Shown one piece after another: positions 14,432 to 25,149 of a stretch of DNA of 64,000 nucleotides. The notes below the pieces were generated by a model that saw only the letters and a program-made list of their open reading frames with translations, was not told where the DNA came from and searched no databases. Source of the stretch: Varroa destructor (lineage: Eukaryota; Arthropoda; Arachnida; Mesostigmata; Varroidae). The DNA lies in contig NW_019211454.1 of NCBI RefSeq assembly GCF_002443255.2, positions 51,523,885-51,587,884 on the forward strand, read 5' to 3'. The position numbers and the translations under genes were made by a program. The stretch's first letter is position 1. Each line of letters starts with the position of its first letter.

Positions 14432-16358
14432 CATATGACTTATAGAACTCAGCTGCTTGCACTTACGTACAATTGACGACTATAGAAACACACTACCGAA
14501 AAAAAAAGTTTGTAAACAGATGCTGCTGACAAGCTCGTACACGCACTTGTTAGCATACTTCTTAATTGTCAGTTCCGAGAAAATAAGGAAATATTGAGAA
14601 GTCCAGTACAACGCCTTATGAATTGAATCGCTGGGTTATTGGATGTTCCATCAACAGGCCATACCCCCAAACCGTTAGCAACAGGTGTACAATCTACGCG
14701 TCTGCTCAGATCACTATGGTTTAATTCGATGGATGATGATTTGGTCCACGTGTCGCCATAGGTCTTCACAAGCCTACCAGTCACTGTCTGCCTTATATAT
14801 TGACAATTCATATGCTTATAAAATAGCAGCAAACGATGCTGTACTGGGTCAGTGCCTTCTCTGACTACTCAGTTTGAATTGATGCAATGGTACAAAACAA
14901 CGTCGGTTTAAGACATACAATCGAAGTTGCTTGAAATGTCATGGCCGTCTTTCCATTATAGTTCAGAGAGGGTATTTAGCCCTGCTTTATACTTGAATGT
15001 AATGCACAATTTAAATAAAGTATTTCGAGTTCTGCGTACGGAGTCGCGTTTTAGGGCCTCCATGATGTAACATTTAAAAGTAATTCTAGAAATAGCATGG
15101 GGGTTGATGACGCCGAGTCAGTGACCTGTGAGACGGTCAGTTCGATGAGAGTCTCTGTCTTACCAACACTTTGAAGGCACGAAAATTTTCTGATTATCTC
15201 AGGCTCACTAAATCTCTCTCGACAAGATATCTTCTTTGGTGTTGTATTTGTCTTAAGCTATATCACACACGAATCATGGGAAGTTGACAAAAAACCATAG
15301 CCTAAGCTCACGCTTTTCCACTTCTGCATCAGACGTATCTAATTAATAGTCGAAGGCTAGTAGACACATTTGGCCGATTGCAGTCCCCACATTTAAATTT
15401 GACCCTGCCAATAGGCTCCAAACACAACCGATGAGGACAACTGGGCATAACCCCCTTTATCTAGTTCATCTATGGATGTCAGCACGGCGCTAAGGTACGC
15501 AGTTTGTAGCACAATTGTTAATCTCGAATAAGATCCCAACCCTTTTTCGAATAATAGGTTTTTCTATTTGTGGCAACCTTCAGAATATAAAAGGATGGTG
15601 ATAGCAATATTCTTTTGGTAGATCGAACTGGTTCCAGCTACCAGGAGTCTTTTTGCTAAGTAGTTCCCAGATCTACTAAACGATATATAATTCGGATAAT
15701 AATCCTTTTAAATCAAGCGCTTTTCACTGTCTCCATCCATCGCCCTCCCTGCTCGATATGAAGATAGGCGGCGCGATGGCGTCCTTCCTAGTTATTGCGC
15801 AGTTAAGTACCGTCAGCGCAATCCAACGTTTATATCGCGGTTTTAAAGTCTTTATTTCTCAAGGGTAACTTCTGGATGTAGCCACAATAAGGTGTATCTC
15901 GTTGTCCTAACAACGTGTCTATGCTAGCCCTCGGACAGGAACAATTGCATTTGGGCCCACGTCAGCTCGCATGTACATGCGTCGATACTACCGTAAGTGG
16001 ACGTTTTAACGGGGCCCAAATAACACGGTTTTCAAGCACCCGGGATCTGGATAGCATTAATATGCAAGTTTTAGGAGTTAAAAGGAAGACCAATAAACAG
16101 AAATCAGGAACTTGCGTTAGTCATGTTCAGGAAATTAAGATCAGGCATAGTAAGAGAGAATCATAGTGATAGTTACTGGTCTGAATAGAATGAGTTTAAT
16201 GCTTAAAAAATTTGCCCGCCAACATTAGCTGTTTGCAGTTTTTTGTCGCTGTAGGCCGACTAATGAAAGCCATTTGATCCCGACAGCACGAACAATATGA
16301 CCTAAAGCATCTCGATGGTAGCTTTTCTGGTTTTATTAGTTTCCACGGTCGTTGACGA

Positions 16359-16376
16359 ATATATATATATATATAT
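16359..16376 (+). repeat. (AT)9 microsatellite
   Basis: Nine uninterrupted AT units in AT-rich non-coding DNA. Confidence 0.8.
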
Positions 16377-17118
16377 TAGTGCTAAAATTGGTTGCCTATC
16401 GATCTAGGCGAGAATAAAGTTCACTTAGACGGTAAGAAGGCCAATTTCAGTATAAACTCGCGCTTTTTCAAAGCGTTTCGTTCTACTCGTGAACAGTAGA
16501 AAACGGAACGTGAATAATAGACAAGAGCGCTATACTTATCTATTTCGTCGAAGTTTTCCTGCGGCAATATGAAAAAAGGATCTAGTCAGGCTTCGTTTCT
16601 GCACCGAACATAAGACAACGTATACTGCAATCGTGTGACTCGACATGACGTGCAGGTTCTGCATTTCATCACTGTCCAGTGACGTAGGTCTAATTAGTAT
16701 AGTTAATTTGCTTTCGTTTGCCATAGTGACAGCGGCTCGAAACGCCTGTAAATCGAGCTGTTTTTTTCTCCGCGTATGAAAAAAATCATTGTTGACGCTT
16801 AAAGACTAAATTACTTTAACAACGTACGGGTGGTAGGGGTATCGTCGATAATCGTTTCACTCCTCCCGCAATAGAAAGGGGTTATTCTTGTCGCTAGCTG
16901 TCGAGTGGCTTTTGAGTGAAGTTCGCTTCGAATGGAAAGACAAAAGGATGAATAGCTAACAGATAATGACTATAATATTCTTACAGGGACTGTTTGGAGG
17001 TGAGCTTTAGATCGTCCACAAGAAGTGGAGACGTTGCGCTTGTTTGTATGCTTTATCTGCAGGAGTCGAATCATACAAAGACTGCCCTCTTTTACCGGAC
17101 ACTTCCACGAAGTGTCTT

Positions 17119-17128
17119 GGCGCCACCT
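17119..17128 (-). promoter_or_regulatory. CTCF-like core AGGTGGCGCC
   Basis: The minus strand reads AGGTGGCGCC, a full match to the CTCF core AGRKGGCRSY. It stands alone, so chance is a real possibility: a few such ten-base matches are expected in 64 kb. Confidence 0.25.
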
Positions 17129-17397
17129 AATGACTGTACATGGAAATTACTTTTTCCAGGAACTTGATTCGAGGTGTGCGGTTTGACGCGTGTATGAGTC
17201 TTGTCGTTAAAATAATACTAGATTCAGCTAAACACGACACATTTAAGTCGACAAAAACGATGCGTTCGGTCGTGGCCTAGCGTTCCTTTAGACGCAAAGA
17301 TTAATAATGTCCTAGTGAAGGTTATGTAGAAGTAAAAATCTACAAAAGTTTGTAAACAGACCTGTACTCTTTTGTATTTCATTTATTAGCATCAACG

Positions 17398-17910
17398 CTA
17401 TGAATCGAGAACTTTGGCGGGCTTGTGTCTTAAAGCGGAACTGAAACCAAAACCTGTCAGGGTGGCCATCTTAACTGGAGACCTTTTGCCATGGCGAAAG
17501 ATGGCAGTATTTTCAATGAATCGTACTCCATTCTTAGGTATCAACTGTTTGCTCAGTATGTATATAATACTTTCCAAATGCGCCGCACTAAACGCCATAT
17601 CCTGTGTTCGATCTCTGTCAAATTGTAAATATTCATCGCGGAGACAACAATAGCAAATCAGCTGCTTACGTGACCTTTTTGCACGCTGGAGTTTCCGATG
17701 TTCAGCATGCGTATCCCCGTTCCATAATGCCAGTGACCCATTACCGCATTGGTTGCAAGATTGCTTTAGCACTATGAATTTGAATTGATTCACTTTCTTC
17801 GAAATTGGAAAAGCTTGATTCGTCAATAAACCGTACCGTACACCTATATATATATATATATATATATATATAGCTGTAGGTCTATCTGTCACCCAGTTTG
17901 TTCCTGTCAA
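17398..17910 (-). other. Long minus-strand open frame of uncertain nature
   Basis: This frame is 170 codons long, one of the two longest in the window outside uridine phosphorylase. It begins at a TTG, not an ATG, and its start runs through the (TA)14 repeat, giving a YIYIYI tract. The remaining ~140 codons look protein-like, with Cys pairs (CNQC, CYCC) and a basic segment, but I recognise no family. The end of the frame covers a stretch reading GGTTTCAGTTCCGCTTTAAG. It may be an exon, a piece of a mobile element, or a chance frame. Confidence 0.2.
17845..17872 (+). repeat. (TA)14 microsatellite
   Basis: Fourteen perfect TA units, one of the longest dinucleotide runs in the window. It is likely to be polymorphic in length. 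Confidence 0.9.
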
Positions 17911-18495
17911 ATATCCTATATGAAATAATCTTGTTGGACTATTTAAGCAAAAACTGGCTAAAGATTTTCTGATAGCTAAAAACCCTCTACACTGGACATT
18001 GAGAAACTACGTTTTCCTTCGATGTCTTGACTAGAACAATTCATAGGCAAAGGCATCTCCAAATGAGCAACAAATAACCAAATGGCTACAAAAAGGCAAA
18101 ATGTTAAATAATTATTAGGAATACTTCCAAGCGCTGTGTTCAAAGCATACACAATGGAGGGTGTGGCTTTTATTTATACGAAATAGAAAATCTTTAATTT
18201 TGCTAATCTAGTCACTGGTGCTTGAATTCGCTCCGCAAGTTCGTTCTAAATAGTAAAAGTAACCTATAGAATACTGCAAATCCATACAAATGTTGTTAAA
18301 AAAAGAGTCGAACACAACAGTTCCTTTTCGTTCAGCTAACCTACCTGCGATGTATATGCCCGTACAACAGTTTTTAGGTATATCGAGATTTCTGACAAAG
18401 TCGATTATTCTTCTTGCCACTAAAGAAAGGGTAATTTGTCGTTATACCGCCAGTTGTAAGGTCAGTTAAATAGATCGAGGCATCGGACGGTGAAG

Positions 18496-19377
18496 ATGGC
18501 TGATGGGGTAGAATTGCAAAACCCGCATCTTGACTATTTGGAAACAGACTATTTGTACCACCTCGGCTTGTCCACAAAAGATGATCTTGAAAAACTCTTT
18601 TCGGATGTGCGTTTCGTCTGTATGGGTGGAACCTCGCAAAGAATGCTGAGATTCGCCGAGCATATGAAGAGACTGCTAAATGTCAACCATAAAGTGCAAG
18701 ACCTTACCGGACACGGCAGTCGATTTTCCATATTTAAAATCGGTCCTGTGCTTTCCGCAAGTCATGGAATGGGTTGTCCGTCGTTTAGTATCCTTCTGCA
18801 CGAGTTACTCAAACTGCTCAAGTACGCGAAGTGTCGAAACATAACGATGATAAGACTGGGCACAAGCGGGGGTGTCGGTGTCGCCGGAGGAACGGTTGTG
18901 GTGAGCACAGGGGTAGTCGATGATCTTTTAAGGGAGAATCATCACTTTCATATTCTGGGCGAAGTTGTTGCCAGGCCCTGTACCCTTGACGAAAAACTTG
19001 CGGAAACCATTACAACCCATGGCCTTGAAATGTTCCCTGACATTCCCATAATCAACGGAAAAACGATGTGTGCAACAGATTTCTATGAATCTCAGGGTCG
19101 TCTTGATGGTGCCTTCTGTCACTACGATTACTCAAGAAAGATTCAGTTTTTACAGAAGCTACAGGCTCTCGGTGTGCGTAATATCGAAATGGAGGCCTCT
19201 TTATTCGCGGCAATGTGTGCTCATGCCAGAGTCCCGGCTGCCCTGGTTTGTGTTACAATGTTAAACAGGTTGGAGTCTGATCAAATGCCTGGAGACGAGA
19301 AATTACATCTTCAGTGGCAGGACAGACCTTTAAAAGTAGTTGGCGGGTATATTTCGAAGGTTTTACGCGGAAATTGA
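18496..19377 (+). CDS. UPP: Uridine phosphorylase (animal UPP1/UPP2 type), intronless
   Basis: The 293-residue protein should catalyse reversible phosphorolysis of uridine to uracil and ribose-1-phosphate in the cytosol (pyrimidine salvage). It belongs to the nucleoside phosphorylase family and lies within the usual size range (about 250-310 aa). Visible motifs are the phosphate loop GGTSQR (44-49), R76, SHGMG (89-93), RLGTSGG (120-126), the uracil-binding FYESQGR (196-202) and the ribose-binding NIEMEA (229-234). These line up with the human UPP1 phosphate residues R64, R94, R138 and T141, the uracil residues Q217 and R219, and the ribose residues E248, M249 and E250, as I recall the numbering. 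H22 lies near the ribose-binding histidine position. No key residue is missing. The start is the ATG at 18496, with A at -3 and G at +4; a GTG two codons upstream is ignored, and an in-frame TAA at 18457-18459 closes the frame upstream. The whole fold is in one exon, so the gene is naturally intronless or an intact retrocopy. No neighbouring gene was recognised. Confidence 0.96.
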   Translation: MADGVELQNPHLDYLETDYLYHLGLSTKDDLEKLFSDVRFVCMGGTSQRMLRFAEHMKRLLNVNHKVQDLTGHGSRFSIFKIGPVLSASHGMGCPSFSILLHELLKLLKYAKCRNITMIRLGTSGGVGVAGGTVVVSTGVVDDLLRENHHFHILGEVVARPCTLDEKLAETITTHGLEMFPDIPIINGKTMCATDFYESQGRLDGAFCHYDYSRKIQFLQKLQALGVRNIEMEASLFAAMCAHARVPAALVCVTMLNRLESDQMPGDEKLHLQWQDRPLKVVGGYISKVLRGN

Positions 19378-19502
19378 AGTGTGTGGGTTAGTGACATGGA
19401 CTGGGTGCTATACAGCCCTATCAAGTATAGCGAAAAAAAACGCCGTTAATACATCTATTCATATACGAAATCACTGCCAGCCATGTTAATAGTCATAATA
19501 AA
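19378..19502 (+). other. Proposed short 3' UTR of uridine phosphorylase
   Basis: This is the stretch between the TGA stop and the first AATAAA signal. It holds an A8 run at about 19432-19439 and no competing open frame. The cleavage site would be expected some 10-30 bases after the hexamer. This is inferred from position only. Confidence 0.5.
19497..19502 (+). terminator. Poly(A) signal AATAAA (proximal)
   Basis: A canonical AATAAA lies 120 bases after the uridine phosphorylase stop, followed within 40 bases by T-rich sequence (around 19515-19545). This spacing is normal for a short animal 3' UTR. Confidence 0.6.
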
Positions 19503-19572
19503 TATGTGAATTGCTCTGTTCAGTGAAACTTACTCTTTCTTCATTGCACATCAAGTAATAGGCATCTCTGGG

Positions 19573-19578
19573 AATAAA
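19573..19578 (+). terminator. Poly(A) signal AATAAA (distal alternative)
   Basis: A second canonical AATAAA lies about 195 bases after the stop codon of uridine phosphorylase. It could serve as an alternative cleavage site, or be chance in AT-rich DNA. Confidence 0.4.
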
Positions 19579-20637
19579 ACACCAACTTGAAATCACGAAC
19601 ATAGTTCTACCCCAATTTTCACCCCTTCTAGCTTTTATTACGATGTACGTAATTGGTGATCACTTCCTGGCCTTTTGTTATTATCACAATTTAGCCAATG
19701 ATTGTGAGCTACGCTTTAGATTCCTTTCGGCTTTTATGGTGAGCTGTCTATAGGCCATTCTAAACTAACACAATGTTCAAACGCATACATTCTTCAGCAG
19801 CGCTTACCCCCAATGGAATAGGTTAATTCAAGGGGAGCGATAGGGGTTTGATCGTAAGGTAAACCTCTCGCTCGTTCCCATTTTCTAAAGGGTCGCCACT
19901 TTCTGCACGTAGTTGCTCTACAACTCAGGCATAGCTGTCATAGCATCAGGCGAGCTGTCGTATGCCATGTTTGGCACCGCGTGCAGCGCTATCCAGGAAG
20001 CTCGCTCATCTACAAAGTAGACAGACGCAGAAAGCTAGATATCCAGTCAGATTCAGCGGGGTTCGACGAAGCTCATCCGCCAGCTTGTTTGGTAGGTGTG
20101 TCCATCAGTTCGATGACGACAATGGACGAACTATAATCGCGTAATTTCTACGATAAAACTTATCTGCTTGCGTCGTTGTCATCGTCATGTTATCACCAAC
20201 ATCATCAGGATGATCATCATCATTATTATTATTGCCGTTGTTACCGGTGTCGTTGCTGAACACCATCGCCGCCTTGCTGCCGACTACCGCTAACTCCAGG
20301 GGCTGCTGGACGGCGAAACAGGGCGGAGTTAGAGCGCGCAAGTCGCCAGTTTCGGGACCAGCCAAGCAGCCGAGGTTAACTCAGCGCTGGGGAGCGGGGT
20401 TTGCCGCGGTTAAAGGCCCTGAAGCGAACACGAGAATGGGGGAATGAGCGAACCACGGACTCCGCAGTGGCGGTAGCGGCTCTCAATATCACAGATAGCG
20501 CCGTTGCTCATATTGCTGCCACTGCACTCCATCGGCAGGTAAAGGGTCAGCCGTCCTTCCGGCAAGCCCAGCAAACGCTAGCCCATTTGCCTAGCTATCG
20601 CTGTTAAAGCAGGAGGTATCTAGGAATAGACGAATAG
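19579..20637. other. Intergenic stretch rising into a CpG-rich patch
   Basis: After the uridine phosphorylase 3' end the DNA is AT-rich to about 19.9 kb. It then becomes CpG-rich, with an imperfect ATC/ATT trinucleotide tract at 20181-20233. No supported gene. Confidence 0.5.
20181..20233 (+). repeat. Imperfect (ATC/ATT)n tract
   Basis: A run of ATC/CAT/ATT triplets with interruptions. In one minus frame it reads as Asn/Asp-rich low complexity, but there is no other sign of coding. Confidence 0.6.
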
Positions 20638-20880
20638 GCAAAAAGGCCCAGCCCTAGTAAGCGGCACAGCAGCGATTCATTGACGTTAAGGCTTGTGATA
20701 ACTGCGTGTGCGCTGGTATGCTACTCGGCGCTGAGTACTGCAGGGGATACGAGGCGCCGGGGCTTTGGACCTTCACCACGGATTAGGCAATGGCAGCCGC
20801 ACCTCGCGGCTGAACCCATGACCCACGAGCGTTATTGGAAGTTCGTACATAACTATGGCGGCGGCAGCGTCAGGCAGTAA
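20638..20880 (+). other. Exon-like open frame in CpG patch (unrecognised)
   Basis: The frame is open for 80 codons from the TAG at 20635-20637 to a TAA at 20878-20880. It has an arginine/serine-rich start, a hydrophobic stretch of about 15 residues around codons 20-35, then an RRR motif and a Gly/Pro-rich part. The layout resembles a secreted peptide precursor, but there is no initiating ATG ahead of the hydrophobic part and no strong acceptor upstream. I recognise no family. Confidence 0.2.
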
Positions 20881-20941
20881 GGAGAAACTGGTTGTTCGTG
20901 TTGAGAATACAGAGATAACCCGGCCGGTAGCCGACAGTTAG
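20855..20941 (+). other. Candidate start codon / 28-codon small ORF
   Basis: An ATG at 20855 has A at -3 and G at +4 and is followed by GCG GCG GCA GCG, a common animal N-terminus (MAAAASGSKEK...). The frame ends at TAG 20939-20941 if unspliced. A donor-like CA/GTAAGG at 20875-20882 could instead end a first coding exon after seven codons. It sits in a CpG-rich patch about 1.4 kb after uridine phosphorylase, as a promoter-proximal exon would. Confidence 0.25.
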
Positions 20942-22206
20942 TCGGCCCCATTTGGAGCGAATGCTTCCGAGTGGTGGCAGCCAATGCGTCGACGTGCTTT
21001 GAAGAATGCGTTTGGCTGTACCGTAACTAACGTTTAACCATAATTACGTGCGCTCTTGCACCTATGCGCTTGCTACGGTACAGTAACATAGGTTCGTATA
21101 CACTCTTCGCAGATGAAACTGCGTAAAGTATCGATGTTCCGCTTTATTATCGTAGTTCGAACGCGTCTCATCTGTTGTTGTAATCGGCGCTACCACCCGG
21201 GTGATTTGCATTTGAGAGATCAGGGGAAGTTAAAAGTAGGGAGGTAAGTGAAGCAAAGTAATCGAGAAGGTGAGCTAAGAAAAAGAAGACTTGAACGAAC
21301 CCATACGAAAACGAAGCTGTAAGGCAGCTCGATTTTATTGGTCACGGCACGTTAAACGAACGTACCTACTAACGTCTATTCTGGCTGCTTTGCCAATCAC
21401 GTTAAACCAGGTTCATAGGATATCTAAGGTAAAAAGGAACAGGACTCCAAAAGTGTCATCCGTCTTTCACAATAAATAACACTACCTACAGGATAGGTTA
21501 CCTACAGATGAGGCATCGTATGGCCAGCTAAATATATTTGCGCTGTTATCAAACTTGACATTGATAAATGGCGTGCTAAGCGGAAGAAATAAAAACATTT
21601 TTATTACTAAAAGGTATTGCGATATAACGCAACTCGAGCCGGCAGTCCGTCAGTGTAATGGTTTGTAATCACTTGTCATATATTTATCTGTAATTAGGAA
21701 ATATCTAGCAATTTCCGTCAGCCGTTAGTATGTTAATGAAATTCATGTATGTGTGCTAAGACAGTAACGGGAGCACCAGATGTGGGGGCTTTTTTGCAAA
21801 GCAAAGTTACCTCTCAGCGATGCTTTCTATCAGTTAGATTTGATCTAATCATAATCTGTACTGCCATATTGTCAAAGGCTCTGCACATACGAAAAAAACA
21901 CCGTTGAACTGGCCTGATATTTATCATCTGATCTACTAATCTTCTCTTTAGAGTACTCCCGTCTTTAATTGTTCGTCTGTCTGTGTCAGTAGCTATGCCC
22001 ACGTATTAGGACACTACTTCAGTGGCGCTTTTTTTACAGACTATCCAAACGCATGCAAATTGAAATAGGCCAATGACTGACAAATGAATCAAAACTGTAG
22101 ATGCATCTACAATATACCTTTCTTCGTCTCGAGTTTTACGTCTGGCATCGTCGTGAATCGTTTCATCAGACGGCTGGCTCTAGGCGCGAAACGAAGTGTT
22201 CCTATG

Positions 22207-22285
22207 CTCGGATTTGAACCTAGATCATCCTACTGTTCCTAAGGTTAGCGATTAAGTACGTTATCCCTCTAACCTGTCACGGGTG
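22207..22285 (-). repeat. tRNA-like fragment / possible SINE head
   Basis: The minus strand contains GGTTCAAATCC, a good pol III B-box, inside a T-arm with stem CTAGG/CCGAG (4 of 5 pairs) and loop TTCAAAT. Upstream lies AGGTTAGAGGGATAAC, which resembles a D-arm. The acceptor stem does not pair, the A-box is poor and the anticodon stem is weak. It is therefore not a functional tRNA; a decayed tRNA or a tRNA-derived SINE head fits better. Confidence 0.3.
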
Positions 22286-23170
22286 TATTTATACCAGTTT
22301 TCAATTGATTCAACTGATCTACTTCGAGTTAACTGATAAAATGATGCTATTGAACCAAGCTTTAGCAGGAATGCTAAAAACCCAAGGGCTTTGTTGTTAT
22401 CTCTTCATTCGTCAAATACCACACCAGGTACTGTTAACAAAATCAAGAAAAAGCTCATATAAATACCGTGGCATCGATTGTAAAATAATAATGCATGCAG
22501 AAATGCATAGTCTTATTCAGTGGTTTATCACATTTTAAACAAAACGCAGTCGGATATAATCAGTGACTAGATCTCTAAATTAGAAGGTAGAAAGTAGAAA
22601 CACATTAACATACGACTGAACAAAGTTCAGTAGCTGAAGTATCTGTGTACGTGCATAATGTTTGCTTCGAAACCATGTTTGTGTTTTCACCATGTTTTTT
22701 AAGCTAAGTATCTGCTGAGCTTATTTTTTTAAACAATTTCTTTCACCTGGGCATTATAGATGAGCAGGCCGCCTTCAGCACGCGACCGGTTAAGGTACCC
22801 TGAGTATTGTACCGCTGTAGCTTATTATGAAGTAGTGATTCATGTTTTAATTCATGTTGGATGCTTTAAGATTTGTCTGATACATTTGCTCTGTTCAGTA
22901 GGGAAGAGGGAAAAATCATACTTATAACACAGGTAAAAAATATGGGATTATAAAAAAAATACCGGTTTACAGCTAGAAAAGGTGCTATTATAAACTAAGC
23001 AACATCTGTTCCAGTTAACCTACTGGTCGTACGCCTAATTGTCTAAGATTTTTCCATAAAATGAGATGCCTATTTTTTTTATCTTTCTTAATTATTGTTT
23101 TTCTTAGTTGTCAACATAAATTTCACATTTGCCCCTCAGGGCAATTTCATTGCTGTCCTTGAGTTATGCC

Positions 23171-23196
23171 TATACATACGTTTTTAGGTATGTATA
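23171..23196. repeat. 9-bp perfect inverted repeat
   Basis: TATACATAC and GTATGTATA flank an 8-base T-rich loop. It is small and could be chance in AT-rich DNA. Confidence 0.5.
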
Positions 23197-23370
23197 CCAT
23201 ATCTACAAGACTGGCAATATAACGCCGTATTGCAGAACCTGGCCACGGTATTTAGCTTCCTGAATAAATAACATATTCCTTATAATATTTTTGCATACAT
23301 ATTTAGTCGTTATATCTTGCTTAACAAAATTCATACTTAAATAAACAATAATAGAAGAGTTACAAATAAC

Positions 23371-23400
23371 TTTGCTTTCTTTCTTTCTTTTTTTTTTCTT
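23371..23400 (+). repeat. (CTTT)n / poly-T tract
   Basis: CTTT units merge into a T run ending in CTT. Simple repeat. Confidence 0.8.
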
Positions 23401-24419
23401 AATTAAAATATTTAAGTAAACTTAGTATTATGAAAATTGTCTTGCCTAAGTACCTTATGATGAAGAAAAGATACGAATAGATCATAAATGCGAAGTTTTA
23501 TAAGACTTCCGATAGAAGTCACGTTTAAACATTTTGAAGATCTCTGGATCTGATGCAGGTTTCAGTACTATTCACAAAAACTATTTCAATTAAAGGATCG
23601 TTCACGTAAACATGGCAGTAAAATTTGACGAAGTCTTGGCATAGGCCTGTATTGTCGTATGACGACTTCTTAATAAAACACGAACGGTCGCCGTGTTTTT
23701 ACGAGTTTGCACCCGCCTTCGAATAGCTCCGAAGTTAAGTGTGTTTCGAGCATTTTCGAATATAGCGCTTATTCAAATGAAGGCTCTGTTAAGGAGTATT
23801 TTTCAAAAATCGGGTGACCAGACGCGACGCACCATTGATCTTTCATTGAAACTATTTAAATGCACCACAACTTTAGTTTCAAGTACTGGGCTATATGATC
23901 GTTTTTCATCCCCAAAGTCACTACCTTTAATAGATGTTCTTCGAAAGTTTAACCTAATCTAGTTTATAGGGGGCAATAGTAGCTCATTTTGGTCTGTCCA
24001 TCCTCTCATATTACGTACATTCATTATCGGTCCATAAGTAAGCAAAGAAAAAGTCTCGAAATGTTAAGATCTAAAAATACTGGCATACTACGCCAGCAGA
24101 ATGCGGTTCTCTCCGGCAAACCGTATTATCAAACATAAGGTCGCCGACTTTTTAATGCTCACATGTACTCACGATGTCTGCAATACCTTTTGTGTGTGTG
24201 GCTTTGTTTAAAATTTAATCCTAGAACAAGCTCATTGGAAAATGTTTTCAAAAATTACTTTTTTTAATATTGCTACTTTTGTCATCTATAGGATTGTGCG
24301 TTAATAACGTAATCCGTATGTATCAGTTATTGTGGGTTCGTCGTCTATTTTTCTCATGTTCGGGTGCGAATTAAGCACCATAGTATGAGGGTGAGAGATT
24401 TAGTTCACTAATTAGAACC

Positions 24420-24429
24420 AGGGGGCGCC
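24420..24429 (+). promoter_or_regulatory. CTCF-like site AGGGGGCGCC
   Basis: The sequence AACCAGGGGGCGCCACC at 24416-24432 carries a full match to the CTCF core AGRKGGCRSY with the CCAGGGGGCGC form common in vertebrate sites. It is the first of a same-orientation series that continues at 26.2-26.9 kb. Confidence 0.45.
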
Positions 24430-24978
24430 ACCGTGCGCGAGTACAAGCAACCATCGCGTGGTCTGCTCTCCCCCAAAAGTGTACAGGGTGTCCTGCCTTA
24501 AACCCAGGCGTTTCACTTTGAATTAACCAAAGCAAAGGCGTGTGACCCTCATTGGCGCCTCTTTCGACTACTTTGCGCAGTAAACTATTCACTCGTATCT
24601 GATAAGCAGGACAAAAGATGGATCAATCGTCATTAGAAAACAACACGAGATTGTTGCTCCAGAAATGTAAAGTAATTCTGCAGCGAGAAACAGTCATACA
24701 GCAGGAGCACAAAAATGACTTGTTATTCGTAATTCTTGTGACTGCTATAAGGAAGATATGCACCAGTTGGTCAGCGCAATGATGGCCTTTTTGTTCAATG
24801 ACTCGAGATGAGATGGGCACGGAAAACAACATCATTGCAAGCGAATGATTAAATTTATGACAGCTTCATAGCCACATACCGAACGTGATCTACGAGCACT
24901 TCATTCATGTGGAAGGTCAAAGCATTTATAGCGGGCAGACCTGTCGAGCATGCCGCTTTCCGGCTTTCCTTCGTTTAG

Positions 24979-25048
24979 CTGCAGACAGCTGCAAGGTTTC
25001 CAACAGCCTGAGAGATCTATTATACGGCAAATACTTCTTGCGTTGCCG
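24979..25048 (+). CDS. Candidate internal exon ending at GTAAGT (unrecognised)
   Basis: A pyrimidine-rich acceptor ending TTTAG (24977-24978) and a consensus donor CCG/GTAAGT at 25049 bound 70 bases. One frame runs open through it and back to 24861. It contains a CxxC (CRAC) just before the acceptor and reads ...KVSNSLRDLLYGKYFLRC at the donor. There is no in-frame ATG. It could equally be the last part of a 5' non-coding exon, since the sequence becomes CpG-rich immediately after the donor. The family is not recognised. Confidence 0.25.
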
Positions 25049-25127
25049 GTAAGTGCGGTGGACGCGTGGGGATTTCCGAATGGCGGTCGCCTCTCGGCGG
25101 ATGGTTTGGTTAATCTATGGTGAGGAC

Positions 25128-25133
25128 CACGTG
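25128..25133. promoter_or_regulatory. CACGTG E-box
   Basis: A palindromic E-box 8 bases upstream of a full CRE in CpG-rich DNA. Such sites bind bHLH factors such as Myc/Max, USF or CLOCK/BMAL-type proteins. Confidence 0.4.
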
Positions 25134-25141
25134 TTGGCGCG

Positions 25142-25149
25142 TGACGTCA
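25142..25149. promoter_or_regulatory. Palindromic CRE TGACGTCA
   Basis: A perfect full cAMP-response element that would bind CREB/ATF bZIP dimers. It lies about 100 bases after the candidate donor at 25049, so if transcription runs to the right it would sit at the start of an intron. Confidence 0.45.

Larger units (their letters stand above)
3312..17397. other. Long AT-rich stretch without recognisable genes
   Basis: About 14 kb of AT-rich sequence with stops in all frames and only short open frames. It carries small simple repeats (4661-4672, 14418-14431, 16359-16376), a T13 run at 11492-11504, and one member of a possible dispersed repeat at about 5990-6110. A strong acceptor-like tract ends at 4675, and a donor-like GTAAGT lies at about 15990 without a convincing exon. 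I see no gene to name. Confidence 0.55.
20942..24415. other. AT-rich stretch without recognisable genes
   Basis: No supported coding region. A donor-like GAG/GTAAGT lies at 21242-21247 after a short GC-richer piece containing an octamer-like ATTTGCAT. The tRNA-like fragment at 22207-22285, a 9-bp inverted repeat at 23171-23196 and a CTTT-rich tract at 23371-23400 are the only structures seen. Confidence 0.5.
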
